Part shown: piece after piece, positions 33,381-42,349 of the stretch
Layout of the letters: each line of letters starts with the position of its first letter
Position numbering within the stretch: the first letter of the stretch is position 1
Assembly (NCBI GenBank): GCA_016711265.1
Contig: JADJTI010000006.1
Location: 558,001-622,000, forward strand
Direction: 5' to 3'
DNA length: 64,000 nt
Origin: Austwickia sp.
Lineage (GTDB): Bacteria; Actinomycetota; Actinomycetes; Actinomycetales; Dermatophilaceae
Made by a program: the position numbers and the translations under genes
Notes under the pieces: model-generated
Database searches by the model: none
What the model was told of the DNA's origin: nothing
What the model saw: the letters and a program-made list of their open reading frames with translations, nothing else

Positions 33381-34286
33381 ATGCGGGCCGCTCAGTACAC
33401 GGACGTGATCGCCTTTCACGGTGAGGGTTGCACCTGGTGGGAGTCGCTCACGGCGCTTCGATGCCTGGACATGCTCGCCGGTGACGTGCTGACGGTGTAC
33501 GGCGACGGGCGGGTAGAGCGAACGCCGGTCGGGTCGCCGATCGCGGCGATGATCCGGCCGCGTCGCCAGGGCGGGGCGCTGGTGGCGCGCGCCACCGACC
33601 TGGCGATCGCCGACCACGACGATTTGTCCGATCTGCGCCCGCTGGCCACTGTGTTGACCGAGAGCGACGTCCGGCTCAACGAGGGCGGCTGCGACCCCCA
33701 GGGGCGGTGCTATATCGGCTCGATGGCGTACGACCACATCGAGGGCGCCGCGTCCTTGTATCGGTGCGCCAGCACATCTGGCGATGACGCCGAGTCCAGC
33801 GAGTCCAGCGAGCACGAGGTGGTCCAACTGCTGCGGGGCCTGACGATCTCCGCCGGCCTGGGCTGGAGCCCGGACGGCCGGACGGCGTACCACGTCGACA
33901 ACCCCACGCGCGTCATCACGGCGTACGACCATGACCCCGACACCGGCCTGATCCCCACCTCTGGCCGGGTGTTCGCCCGGATCGAGGGGGTCGGCCACCC
34001 CGACGGTCTGACGGTCGATCGCGAGGGCGGGGTGTGGGTGGCGCTCTACGGCGGGTGGGCGGTCCATCGGTACGACGCCAAGGGCGCCTTGAGCGCGCAG
34101 GTGCACCTACCCGCCGCCCAGGTGACCTCGTGCACGTTCGGTGGCCCCGACCTGGCGACGCTGTTCATCACGACGTCGCGGGAGAACCTGGACGACGCGG
34201 AGCTGGCCGATCAGCCCGCGGCCGGCGCGCTGTTCGCGGTGCAACCGGGGGTGGCGGGGCTGCCCGCGCTGCCGTACGCGGGCTAG
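33381..34286 (+). CDS. SMP-30/gluconolactonase-family hydrolase
   Basis: The 301-residue beta-propeller has the family metal ligands: Glu in AFHGEGCTWWE, Asn in VRLNEGGCDPQGRCYIGS, Asn in YHVDNPTRVITAYD, and Asp in GVGHPDGLTVDREGGVWVAL. It probably opens a sugar lactone or related ester with a divalent metal. A variable SSESSE stretch lies near residue 140. Start is ATG 33381 (MRAAQYTD); upstream in-frame sequence does not resemble the family. It converges on the flavin oxidase gene with a 5-bp gap. Confidence 0.88.
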   Translation: MRAAQYTDVIAFHGEGCTWWESLTALRCLDMLAGDVLTVYGDGRVERTPVGSPIAAMIRPRRQGGALVARATDLAIADHDDLSDLRPLATVLTESDVRLNEGGCDPQGRCYIGSMAYDHIEGAASLYRCASTSGDDAESSESSEHEVVQLLRGLTISAGLGWSPDGRTAYHVDNPTRVITAYDHDPDTGLIPTSGRVFARIEGVGHPDGLTVDREGGVWVALYGGWAVHRYDAKGALSAQVHLPAAQVTSCTFGGPDLATLFITTSRENLDDAELADQPAAGALFAVQPGVAGLPALPYAG

Positions 34287-34291
34287 CGGGA

Positions 34292-35662
34292 TCAGCGGGC
34301 GGCCCGGCCGATGATGGCCGCCGCTGCGTCCTCGCCGGAACGAACCGCCCCCTCCATGTAGCCGTTCCACACCGGTGAGCACTCCGCCCCGGCCCAGTGG
34401 ATCCGACCGACTGGCCGGGTGAGGGCATCGCCGTACCCCGTCCATACCCCGGGCGCGAAGTGCGCGCCATAGCAGCCGCGCGAGAACTCCTGCGCCATCC
34501 AATCCCGCTCCAGGTAGTCCACGACCGTGCCCGCCCGGGGCCCGAAGTAGCCGGTCACCCGGGTGATCACGGCATCACGCCGCTCGCGGGCCGACATCCG
34601 AGCCAGCCGGCGCGCGTCGCCGCCCTCGGCGAAGGCCACCAGCACCCCGGGGCCCGGCTCGGGCGGTGAATTGTCGAAGGTCACCTTGACCGGACCGTGG
34701 TCGGAGGCCGCCTGCCCGGACAGCCCGTCGGCCCGCCAAAAGGGTTCGTCGTAGGCCAGGTGGGCCTTGATCACCGAACCGGCGGGCACCCGCTGGGTGA
34801 GCTGGTCGCGCCACGACGGCAGGGCCGGCGCGTAGTCGATCCGGCCGGCCAACGTCGGCGGCACCGTCACCAGCGCGAAGTCGGCCTGCTCGCGGCACCC
34901 GGCCCGGTCGATGACGGTGACGCCCTGGTCGTCGTGCTCGATGCGGGCCACCGGGGCGTTCAGCCGGATCCGGTCCCCGAGCCGGTCCGCGAGGACCTCC
35001 GCGATCCTGATCGAGCCGCCCACCACGCGATGCTGTTGCGCCCCGCGGTCGACCGCGAGCAGCGTCTCCAGGTCCGCTCCGGAGTGCGCATAGAAGAGCG
35101 CGTGCAGCAGCGACAGGTCCCGGGCGTCGGTGGCGAAGACCGCCTCGGCGGCCACCGCGAAGTACGCCCGGCCGGTCGGGGTGGCCAGGTTGCGGTGGAT
35201 CCAGGTGTGCAGGGTCTGTCCGTCCAGCTCCTGGGCGTCCGGGGAGAGCCACGGCCGGCGCAGGTCGGTCCGACGGGACAACCGGGTGAACCGGGCTAGG
35301 CCCTGCGCCAGGTCGGCCAGGCCGAACGGCCCGAGCCGCGGTACGGCGCCCCGCCTCCCCGAGACCGCGGTACGCCGTCCGAGCAGGTCGATGATCATGG
35401 ACCCGCGGTTGTACGTCTCAAAGGTCGCCAACCCGAGTTCGGCAACCAGCTGGTACATCCGGTTCTGGGTCGGGCCGATCCATTGGCCACCCAGTTCCAC
35501 CGGCGTGCCGTCGGCCACGTGACCGCCCTCGACCCGGCCACCCACCCGGTCACGGGCCTCCAGGACGACGACCTCCAGGCCCGCCGCCACCAGGTGGTGG
35601 GCCGCTGCCAACCCGGCCATCCCGGCGCCGATGACCACGACGTGGCCCGGCGGCGCGCTCAT
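34292..35662 (-). CDS. Flavin monoamine oxidase-type amine oxidase
   Basis: The 456-residue protein begins with the FAD-binding motif VVVIGAGMAGLAAAHHLVAAG and VLEARDRVGGRVE, then GGQWIGPTQNRMY, typical of MAO-like amine oxidases; the C-terminus has GRIHWAGAECSPVWNGYMEGAV. It oxidises an amine to an aldehyde or imine and reduces oxygen. No signal peptide. Its ATG (35660-35662) overlaps the stop of the C69 peptidase gene by 4 bp, so both belong to one operon. Confidence 0.92.
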   Translation of the reverse strand: MSAPPGHVVVIGAGMAGLAAAHHLVAAGLEVVVLEARDRVGGRVEGGHVADGTPVELGGQWIGPTQNRMYQLVAELGLATFETYNRGSMIIDLLGRRTAVSGRRGAVPRLGPFGLADLAQGLARFTRLSRRTDLRRPWLSPDAQELDGQTLHTWIHRNLATPTGRAYFAVAAEAVFATDARDLSLLHALFYAHSGADLETLLAVDRGAQQHRVVGGSIRIAEVLADRLGDRIRLNAPVARIEHDDQGVTVIDRAGCREQADFALVTVPPTLAGRIDYAPALPSWRDQLTQRVPAGSVIKAHLAYDEPFWRADGLSGQAASDHGPVKVTFDNSPPEPGPGVLVAFAEGGDARRLARMSARERRDAVITRVTGYFGPRAGTVVDYLERDWMAQEFSRGCYGAHFAPGVWTGYGDALTRPVGRIHWAGAECSPVWNGYMEGAVRSGEDAAAAIIGRAAR

Positions 35663-36993
35663 GCCAGGGCCGCCAGGTCCCAGTGCTGCCAGCGCCGCCG
35701 CAGGGCCGCCGGCCTGCGGTCGTGCAGCGCTGCGCCGATCAGATCGTCGGCCCATCGCTGGTACGCCGCGTCCGCATCGGACACCGCGGCCGCTGCCAGG
35801 GCGGCCCACATCGGCGACGTCGGACCCGCCGAACTCGACGCGGCGGGTGCGGCGTTCGCGGCGGACTCGTTCAGCCAGGCCGACTCCATCCGGTCGCGCT
35901 GGTTGCCGAACCGGCCGAGCGCCGCGGGGTAGTCAGCCGTGGCGAGCCGGTGGAGCCGCTCGTGCCGCCACCACAGCGACCCGTGGTCGTAGCGGTTGGC
36001 CAGCGTTCCGTGGGCGGGTTCCACCGCGGGTGCTGGGCCGAAGACGACCGGCCGGAAGAGCGACAGGCACGGCGCCGCCGTACCGGTGGCCCAGTGGCGG
36101 CCGACGTCTCCCGGGCTGCCGCCGCGCAGGTCCGCCACCCACGACGCGGTGGTCTGAGTGGCCACCAGCCGGCCACCGGCGTGCGCGCACGCCCCGCCGA
36201 ACGCGCCCGTCAGGCCCGAGTAGCGCGGGGCCGGGCCGTCACCGTGGTCGCGCAGCGCGGCGAACAGGTCGCTGACCGGGGTCGCCGAGGTCGCGACGTG
36301 CTGTGCCGCAGCAGTGGTCCGGCGGCGCCGGAGCTGGCACCGGGTGACGCGCCCTCGGACCGGGTCGGCGTACCGCTGGGCGAAGCCCGGGATGGTCAGG
36401 CCGTTGGAGATGGCGTACCCGGGGCCGCGGACCTCCAGGGCGGCCCACTGCCGGCCGGCGGTCTCCACGACGTACGCGCCCTCGGGGTCGGCGATCAAGA
36501 AGCTGTTGTCATAGCGCAGGCTCGGCCGCTCGGCGCTGCACGGCCCGCCCTGGCCGTAGCGCTCCAGCAACCCGGTGAGTACGCCGACCGCCTCGTGCGC
36601 CGTGCCCGCGCGTTCCAGCGTGAGCCGCAGCAGGTCCATGCCGAGCAGTTCCACCTCGTGCCGTGGGCCGCTGGAGGGGCTGCCGTCCGGGCTGTCGTGG
36701 CCACCCGCGTGGGCACCGACGATGTTCCGAGTGAACACCGCCTCGTTGCCGATGACCAGGCCTGCATCGTTGGCGCCCATCTCCGCGCCCCACATCCACC
36801 ACGGCTGGGACAGCAACACCGACCTGGTGCGGCTGACCTGCGGCAGTCGTGACCAGGTGGCCTTGACCGTGGACTCCGGGGCATGCTCGACGCTCGGGTA
36901 CCACCGCAGGACCTGCGGCTCGTTCGGGTCCCGATCGCTGTTCTTCGCGAACATCAGGCCGTCCGGGGTGATGCTCACGAGGGTGTCGCACAT
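35659..36993 (-). CDS. C69-family peptidase (secernin-like)
   Basis: The 444-residue protein begins MCDTLVSITPDGLMFAKNSD, with Cys2 as the expected nucleophile of this Ntn-type family after removal of Met1, and Asn/Asp signatures NSDRDPNEPQ. Secernin-type C69 members cut dipeptides or amide bonds. I placed the start at ATG 36993 so that Cys is residue 2; TTG 36999 would add two residues and bury it. It couples to the amine oxidase by a 4-bp overlap, suggesting a shared amine or peptide catabolic route. Confidence 0.85.
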   Translation of the reverse strand: MCDTLVSITPDGLMFAKNSDRDPNEPQVLRWYPSVEHAPESTVKATWSRLPQVSRTRSVLLSQPWWMWGAEMGANDAGLVIGNEAVFTRNIVGAHAGGHDSPDGSPSSGPRHEVELLGMDLLRLTLERAGTAHEAVGVLTGLLERYGQGGPCSAERPSLRYDNSFLIADPEGAYVVETAGRQWAALEVRGPGYAISNGLTIPGFAQRYADPVRGRVTRCQLRRRRTTAAAQHVATSATPVSDLFAALRDHGDGPAPRYSGLTGAFGGACAHAGGRLVATQTTASWVADLRGGSPGDVGRHWATGTAAPCLSLFRPVVFGPAPAVEPAHGTLANRYDHGSLWWRHERLHRLATADYPAALGRFGNQRDRMESAWLNESAANAAPAASSSAGPTSPMWAALAAAAVSDADAAYQRWADDLIGAALHDRRPAALRRRWQHWDLAALA

Positions 36994-37233
36994 TGCCAAA
37001 GATTACGTCGCGCCGTGACCAGCGGGTGGGCCGATTCGCGATACCCGACGGGCGCTGCGCTCAGGCGCGACCAGCGTGCGACGAGACTCCACCAGGTGCG
37101 GGGCTGCATGGCCACCCTCACACCGGCCAGCGGCCGGATCGGCGTCGCCTCGGGGTTAGCGTCGAAGGGTCAGGTGGGAGTAAGCGCCTGGACGGAGTCC
37201 GCCCCGGCGCCCGAGCGCGCGGAGGTTCCACAG

Positions 37234-38115
37234 ATGACTGAGGTTCACGTCAATTCGATCGTCGTCGGCGTCGACGGCTCACCCACGTCGCAGCGCGCGG
37301 TCCGCTGGGCGGCGTACCTGGCTGACCGGTGGTCGGTGCCGCTGGAAGTTCTTGCCGCCTACGGAGCCCCCCTCACCTTGGAGGTGTTCGCCGGCTTCTC
37401 CACCCGGTACAGCCAGCAGGTGCACGACGCGGCGCGAGCTCACCTGGACGAGGGCCTGGCCGCAGCGGGGGAGGCCGCACCGGGGCTCACGCTGGTGGAG
37501 CGGTTCGTCGACCGGCCGCCCGCGCGGGCCCTGCTCGAAGCCGGGGCGGCCGACCGGCTGCTCGTCATCGGCAAGCACGGCGCCAACCGCCATCGTCTGG
37601 GCAACCTGGGCAGCGTCACCGACCAGGTGGTCACCCACGCGCACGGCCCCGTCGTGGTGATCCCCGCCGACGAGGCGCCCGCGCTGGCGGGGAAGCGGAT
37701 CGTGGTCGGTTCCGACGCCTCACCGCACTCGGTGGCGGCGCTGTGGTTCGCCCTGGAGGTGGCTCGGGCGGCCGGCTCGCCGCTGACCGTGCTGCACGGC
37801 TGGGGATTCGACTATCTCTGGATGGGTGCCCCGGTGGCCATTGAGCAGAGGGACATCGAGGAGCTGCGGGACCGGTCGCAGGAGGCGCTGAAAGCGGTCG
37901 CCGGACCGATCGTGGCGCGGTACCCCGAGGTCGAGGTGGACTGGGTGCTGGAGCGCAACACCCCGGCGGATGCCCTGCGGGCGGCCGGCGAGTCGGCCGG
38001 GCTGATCGTGGTGGGTCGGCGCGGTCACGGCGGCTTCCAGGCCTTGTTGCTCGGGTCGACCAGCCGGGCGTTGACGCACGCGGCGCCGTGTCCGGTGGCG
38101 GTGATCCCCTCCTAG
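37234..38115 (+). CDS. Universal stress protein, two Usp domains
   Basis: The 293-residue protein has tandem Usp domains. Domain 1 starts IVVGVDGSPTSQRAVRWAA and has GKHGANRHRLGNLGSVTD; domain 2 starts IVVGSDASPHSVAALWFAL and has GRRGHGGFQALLLGSTSR, the G-2x-G-9x-G(S/T) ATP-binding pattern. It is a cytoplasmic nucleotide-binding stress protein of the mycobacterial tandem type. Start is ATG 37234 (MTEVHVNSIVV), 7 bases after GGAGG. The 240 bp upstream hold no gene. Confidence 0.93.
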   Translation: MTEVHVNSIVVGVDGSPTSQRAVRWAAYLADRWSVPLEVLAAYGAPLTLEVFAGFSTRYSQQVHDAARAHLDEGLAAAGEAAPGLTLVERFVDRPPARALLEAGAADRLLVIGKHGANRHRLGNLGSVTDQVVTHAHGPVVVIPADEAPALAGKRIVVGSDASPHSVAALWFALEVARAAGSPLTVLHGWGFDYLWMGAPVAIEQRDIEELRDRSQEALKAVAGPIVARYPEVEVDWVLERNTPADALRAAGESAGLIVVGRRGHGGFQALLLGSTSRALTHAAPCPVAVIPS

Positions 38116-38278
38116 GGGCGCCGATGGTGTGACGCGACGGCGGGGTCCGCAGGGCGATTGATCCTCGCGGGCCGGGTGTGAGGGTGGCCCGCGGCGGTTA
38201 AGCTCGCGGTATCCCGGGCAGCTTCCCGGCCTGGTCAGCTCCGGGACCTCGCCTGTCGGTCCGCCACGGAGGAACCCC

Positions 38279-39808
38279 ATGAGCACCCCGATCGCCTCCT
38301 CCGACATCACCTGGCTGTTCATGGATCACGACACCAACCTGATGCAGATCCACGGCATGTTGAAGTTCAAGCACGCCCCGGACTGGGACGCGGTGACCGA
38401 GCGGGTGGTCTCGGTGGTGATCCCGCGGTACGACGTGATGCGGCGCCACCCCAAGCACGAACACGGCCGGTGGCACTGGGTCGACGACCCGCACTTCGAC
38501 CTCGCCAATCACATTTCGCTGATCGAGCTGCCGGACATGTCCGACGACTCGCTGCAGGAGTATCTGGCTCGGCGTTTCGAGGAACCCATCAACCGGGACC
38601 ATCCGTTGTGGGCCATGGACTACCTGGTCGCCAAGGGTCATCAGCCCGGGGATCCCGGGGCGTTCATCCTCCGGGTGCACCACGCCATGGCCGACGGGAT
38701 CCGCCTCGTCCAGCTGCTGCTCGGGTTGTGCGATCAGGACACCGACGCCATCCCGCCGAAGGTGTCCTGGGGGTACCGGGGCGGCCGGATGGGAGTCGTG
38801 AAGAAGGCGGCCGGCACGGTCGCCGATGGCTTGAAGGACGCGGCCATGGGAGCCGCGGGTACCGTGCCACGCGCCCTGCCCGCCGTACCGAGAGTCATCG
38901 GTGGGATGCTCAACCCGATCAACCACCCCCGGTACCTGATGAAGGCCGGCAAGCTCGCCCGGCGGCCGGTGCGGGTCACGGATGCGTTGACCAACCCCAC
39001 GGCCCCCGATAACGCGCTGACGAACTCGGTACGCGAGCTGAGCCGACTCGTGCTGTCCAACCGGCCGAAGAACCCGGTCTGGGCCGGGGGCTTGGGCGGC
39101 AACAAGAACGTCGAGTGGGTGTTGGACATCGACCTGGACGAGATCAAGGTGATCCGCCGGGCCTTCGGTGGCACGGTCAACGACGTCCTCTTGGCGGTCG
39201 TGGCGCTGGCGCTGACCGACTACCTGCGGGAACGGCACGCCACCGAGGGTGCCCGGCCGGCGGAGGAGTTCGACATCCGGCAGGTGAGTTGGATGCTTCC
39301 GGTGTCGCTCAAGCCGTTCGACGCGAGCCTGCCGGAGTCACTGGGCAACCACTTCGCCGTCGTCCTGCTCACGATGCCGCTCGGCATCAGTGACCCGCGC
39401 GAGGTCATCGCGGCGATGAGCGAGCGCACCACACGCCTCAAGCACAGCGCCGAACCCACGGTGGCCTTCGGCTTCCAGTGGGCGATCGCCGAATCGCCCG
39501 CGAAGATGGCGCGGGCGATCACGACCTTCTTCGCCGACAAGACGGTGGGCCAGCTGTCCAACGTGCCCGGACCGCGTTCGCAGATCAGGCTGGCCGGAGC
39601 GCCGGTGCACCAGATCGTCGGCTGGGTGCCCACCACGGCCAAACAGCCGTTGGGGGTCTGCAACTTCACCTACAACGGCTGGGCGACCATCGGCCTGTCC
39701 GCCGACACCCGGCGGATTCCGGACCTGGACAGGCTCGCTGAGTTGCTGCGCCGACACATGCGGGAGATGGCCGAAGCGGCGGGGGCTCGCAAGCCTGTCG
39801 GCGGCTGA
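38279..39808 (+). CDS. Wax ester synthase/diacylglycerol acyltransferase (WS/DGAT)
   Basis: The 509-residue enzyme has the catalytic HHxxxDG motif H134-HAMADG-140 and the second family motif near residue 415 (QLSNVPGPRSQIRLAG). It esterifies acyl-CoA with a long-chain alcohol or diacylglycerol, giving storage lipids. GGAGGAA precedes the ATG at 38279. A basic segment VKKAAGTVADGLKDAAMG lies in the linker between the halves. Monocistronic, with a hairpin after it. Which acceptor it prefers cannot be read from sequence. Confidence 0.93.
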   Translation: MSTPIASSDITWLFMDHDTNLMQIHGMLKFKHAPDWDAVTERVVSVVIPRYDVMRRHPKHEHGRWHWVDDPHFDLANHISLIELPDMSDDSLQEYLARRFEEPINRDHPLWAMDYLVAKGHQPGDPGAFILRVHHAMADGIRLVQLLLGLCDQDTDAIPPKVSWGYRGGRMGVVKKAAGTVADGLKDAAMGAAGTVPRALPAVPRVIGGMLNPINHPRYLMKAGKLARRPVRVTDALTNPTAPDNALTNSVRELSRLVLSNRPKNPVWAGGLGGNKNVEWVLDIDLDEIKVIRRAFGGTVNDVLLAVVALALTDYLRERHATEGARPAEEFDIRQVSWMLPVSLKPFDASLPESLGNHFAVVLLTMPLGISDPREVIAAMSERTTRLKHSAEPTVAFGFQWAIAESPAKMARAITTFFADKTVGQLSNVPGPRSQIRLAGAPVHQIVGWVPTTAKQPLGVCNFTYNGWATIGLSADTRRIPDLDRLAELLRRHMREMAEAAGARKPVGG

Positions 39809-39846
39809 TTCCGCATCGGTTCGGCCGGCTGGTCCTGGACCTCGGG

Positions 39847-39898
39847 GGTGCTCGCTGGAACCCACGGTGCTCGCTCGAACCCACGATGCTTGGTGGGT
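39847..39898. repeat. Two 19-bp direct repeats with a small hairpin between convergent genes
   Basis: GGTGCTCGCTGGAACCCAC (39847-39865) is followed at once by a copy with one change (39866-39884). The second ACCCAC (39879-39884) pairs with GTGGGT (39893-39898), giving a weak stem between the WS/DGAT and arsM stops. It may act as a terminator for either gene. Confidence 0.5.
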
Positions 39899-39972
39899 CC
39901 GGTAGTGGGAGGTGGGTCCGGGAAGGCGCAGGGTACGGCGGTGGGCCGAGTCGGCGCAACGACCCGGACGAG

Positions 39973-40911
39973 TCACCCGGGTTTGACGGCCCGGACGAAC
40001 GCTGCGGCGAACGACCCCTCGAGCTCGGCGGCGAGGTCGCTCAGGTCCGCCACGCCGGTGGAGGCACGGTCGGCGGGGGCGACCTGCTCACCCAACGCGA
40101 GCACGTCCTCGCGTGAGTAGCGCCGAGTGATCTCGACGCCGGCGTCGGCGAACCCGGCACGTTCCAGCGCGGCGACGTACTCGGTGTCCAGCAAGGCGCC
40201 CGAGATGCACCCGGTCCACAGGGCGACCACCTCGCGCAGAGCGGGTGGCAACGGCCGCAGCAGCACGATGTCGGAGACCGCGAACGTTCCCCCCGGCCTC
40301 AGGACCCGATGGGCCTGCGCCAGGACGGCGTCCTTGTCGGGCGCCAGGTTGATCACGCAGTTGGAGATCACGACGTCGACGCTGGCCTCGGGCAGCGGGA
40401 TGTCGTCGATGGTGCCCAGCAGGAATTCGGCGTTGTCGATGCCGGCCTCGCGTTGGTGGGCTCTGGCCAGGTCGAGCATCTGCGGGGTCATGTCCAGCCC
40501 GTACGCACGGCCGCCCGGCGCCACCCGTTGCGCCGAGCGCAGCACGTCCAGCCCACCCCCGGAACCGAGGTCCAGGACGATCTGGCCCGGGTGCAGGGTG
40601 GTGAGCGCGGTGGGGTTGCCGCATCCCAGGGAGGCGTTGACGGCGCCGGGGAAGGCTGCCTGATCGTGCGCGTCGTACAGGTCGGCCGTGATCGGGTCGC
40701 CGGAAGAGCCGGTACGTCGACCAGCCGCCGGACCCGCGGTGGTCCCCGCCGAGTCCGTGCTCGACGCGGGGGCGCAGCAGGACGGACCGGTGCAGCAGCC
40801 GACTCCCTGGTCGCCGGCCGCCAGGGCGAGGCCGGCGTACCGCTCGCGCACGGCCTCGTGAACCGAACTCGGGTCGCCGGGGTTCCAGGGCTGGCGGTTG
40901 TCGTCGGTCAT
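39973..40911 (-). CDS. arsM: Arsenite S-adenosylmethionine methyltransferase ArsM
   Basis: The 312-residue protein has the SAM motif VLDLGSGGGLDVL and the Cys positions of ArsM: SLGCGNPTAL, VISNCVINLAPDK and LWTGCISGALL, which bind As(III). N-terminal CC pairs (GCCTGPSCC) add further arsenic or metal contacts. It methylates arsenite stepwise to volatile species. ATG 40909-40911 diverges from arsR across a 76-bp region holding a palindrome. A 20-residue Ala/Gly/Ser linker (residues 50-70) separates the N-terminus from the core. Confidence 0.92.
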   Translation of the reverse strand: MTDDNRQPWNPGDPSSVHEAVRERYAGLALAAGDQGVGCCTGPSCCAPASSTDSAGTTAGPAAGRRTGSSGDPITADLYDAHDQAAFPGAVNASLGCGNPTALTTLHPGQIVLDLGSGGGLDVLRSAQRVAPGGRAYGLDMTPQMLDLARAHQREAGIDNAEFLLGTIDDIPLPEASVDVVISNCVINLAPDKDAVLAQAHRVLRPGGTFAVSDIVLLRPLPPALREVVALWTGCISGALLDTEYVAALERAGFADAGVEITRRYSREDVLALGEQVAPADRASTGVADLSDLAAELEGSFAAAFVRAVKPG

Positions 40912-40928
40912 GACACTCCTCGGGCTGT

Positions 40929-40949
40929 TTTGATGGTCATCGAATCAAA
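40929..40949. promoter_or_regulatory. Palindrome in the arsM-arsR divergent promoter
   Basis: TTTGAT and ATCAAA flank a 9-base spacer, giving the AT-rich inverted symmetry expected for an ArsR operator, positioned between the two divergent starts. A second, looser pair AATCA/TGATT (40943-40965) overlaps it. This is consistent with joint autorepression of arsR and arsM. Confidence 0.5.
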
Positions 40950-40963
40950 GCATCGACCACTGA

Positions 40964-42349
40964 TTAGACATGTGTCAAGATAACCAGGTGAGCACCTCTG
41001 CGACCCGCGTGACGCAGGCCGTGGGCGACGCTGAGTCCACGCCGCCTCGGCCCACCACGTCGTGCTGTGCCCCCCTGAAACGGGCCCTGGACGACGCCCA
41101 GGCTCAAGCGCTGGCGCCGATGTTCAAGGCCCTCGGCGACCCGATCCGGTTGCGCTTGGTGTCTCTCATCGCGGCTGGCGACGCCGCTGACGAAGGTGAG
41201 GGCGACGGTGACGGTGTCTGCGTGTGCGATCTGGTCGGGTGTTTCGCGGTCTCGGCGCCCACCATTTCCCATCACCTGAAGGTGCTGCGGGAGGCCGGGC
41301 TGGTCGATTCGCAGCGCCGTGGCACCTGGGTGTACTACCGACTCACCCCCCACGGCGCGTCGCACCCTGGCCGCCCCGCCCTGGGTCCTAGCGGAGGCCG
41401 CGTCACCGCCGGGCTGGCCCACCGGCGAGGCGGGCAAGCCGACCCGCAGCGCGCCAGGTTCGAGGCGCACCGACACCGGGAGGGTGCCGATCCGCTCCCC
41501 GTCGGCGAAGACTCCCCGGTATGTCGACGACCCGCGCGCCACCTCCAGCTGCACCCGCCGCGCCCGGTGCTGGGTGTGCGGCCCGCGGTTCAGGTGCCGC
41601 CCGCGCGCGATGCGCGCGAACATCCACGGGAACTGCACCCGGGGCACGGGCCCGATGACCACCAGGTCCAGCCACCCATCGCTCAGATCCGCGGTCGGGC
41701 AGATCCGCAACCCACCGCCGTACCGGCTGGAATTGCCGATGGCGATCAGCCACGCGCGCACCTCACGCGGCGGTGCGTCGTCGAGCCGCACCGTGAACGT
41801 CCCCGGACGGCAGGACGCGATCGCGCGGGTGGCGGCGTACCCGTAGACCAGCCGGCCGCGCACCGCGGTGGTGAGGTTGGCGATGTCGTTGGTCATCGCG
41901 TCCAACCCCACGCTGGCCACCCCCAAGAACGAGCGGTCGCCGACCCAGCCGACGTCGATGCGCCGGCTGACCAGCGCGCGCGGGCCAGGGACGCAGGCGG
42001 CCGCCGTCACTGGCCGGCGCGGCCATCCGAGGTGCACCGCCAGGTCGTTGCCGCGACCGCCCGGCAGCGGGATCAGGGTCGCGCCGGCCCGCCGGACCCC
42101 ATCGGCGACCGCTCCGAGGAACCCGTCGCCGCCTAGCGCGGCCACCACCCCGGTGGCGGGCAGGGCCGCAGCCAGGTCGGCGGCGTGCGCGAGGGACTGA
42201 CTGATCGCGACCGTGACCCGCCACCCCCTGGCGATCAGCACCTGCGCCACCGCGCGGTGGTCGCGCAGGGCGCGCCCACCCCCGGCGGCCGGGTTGACCA
42301 GGAGCAGCAGCTCCTCACCGCTGGCGACGTCCTGGCTGGCGGCGCTGAT
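40964..42349 (-). CDS. Diacylglycerol kinase-family lipid kinase with abnormal start and end
   Basis: The conserved part covers about 41360-42310: nucleotide-binding LLLVNPAAGGGRA, AALGGDGFLGAVADGV, PLPGGRGNDLAVHLGW and the C-terminal FADGERIGTLPVSVRLEPGA. The NPAAGGG motif lies upstream of the first ATG/GTG/TTG (GTG 42250), so translation must begin earlier; GGGGAGG stands 5 bases before an ATC codon at 42347-42349, which I use tentatively. At the 3' end the frame meets no stop until 40964, reading about 130 residues antisense to arsR. The enzyme would phosphorylate a lipid such as diacylglycerol or a sphingoid base. Functionality is uncertain. Confidence 0.6.
   Translation of the reverse strand: MSAASQDVASGEELLLLVNPAAGGGRALRDHRAVAQVLIARGWRVTVAISQSLAHAADLAAALPATGVVAALGGDGFLGAVADGVRRAGATLIPLPGGRGNDLAVHLGWPRRPVTAAACVPGPRALVSRRIDVGWVGDRSFLGVASVGLDAMTNDIANLTTAVRGRLVYGYAATRAIASCRPGTFTVRLDDAPPREVRAWLIAIGNSSRYGGGLRICPTADLSDGWLDLVVIGPVPRVQFPWMFARIARGRHLNRGPHTQHRARRVQLEVARGSSTYRGVFADGERIGTLPVSVRLEPGALRVGLPASPVGQPGGDAASARTQGGAARVRRAVGGESVVHPGATALRIDQPGLPQHLQVMGNGGRRDRETPDQIAHADTVTVALTFVSGVASRDERHQAQPDRVAEGLEHRRQRLSLGVVQGPFQGGTARRGGPRRRGLSVAHGLRHAGRRGAHLVILTHV
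40988..42136 (+). CDS. ArsR-family arsenic regulator, reading past its natural end
   Basis: Residues 1-119 are a complete ArsR/SmtB winged helix: LAPMFKALGDPIRLRLVSLI, the As(III) site C78-V-C80-DL with VGCFAVSAPTISHHLKVLRE, and the wing RRGTWVYYRL. A Cys pair C26-C27 near the N-terminus is typical of actinobacterial ArsR. After residue 119 (about 41345) there is no stop codon: the frame continues for about 263 residues, antisense to the diacylglycerol kinase gene, to a TAG at 42134-42136. I place the start at GTG 40988 (ATG 40970 also possible). The tail has no domain I recognise. A stop would be expected within 10-20 residues of YYRL. Confidence 0.75.
   Translation: MSTSATRVTQAVGDAESTPPRPTTSCCAPLKRALDDAQAQALAPMFKALGDPIRLRLVSLIAAGDAADEGEGDGDGVCVCDLVGCFAVSAPTISHHLKVLREAGLVDSQRRGTWVYYRLTPHGASHPGRPALGPSGGRVTAGLAHRRGGQADPQRARFEAHRHREGADPLPVGEDSPVCRRPARHLQLHPPRPVLGVRPAVQVPPARDAREHPRELHPGHGPDDHQVQPPIAQIRGRADPQPTAVPAGIADGDQPRAHLTRRCVVEPHRERPRTAGRDRAGGGVPVDQPAAHRGGEVGDVVGHRVQPHAGHPQERAVADPADVDAPADQRARARDAGGRRHWPARPSEVHRQVVAATARQRDQGRAGPPDPIGDRSEEPVAA

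Noticed and set aside
37000..37233. Possible small gene or leader peptide before the universal stress protein
   Set aside because: Open frames here are short, lack ribosome-binding sites and have no coding character.
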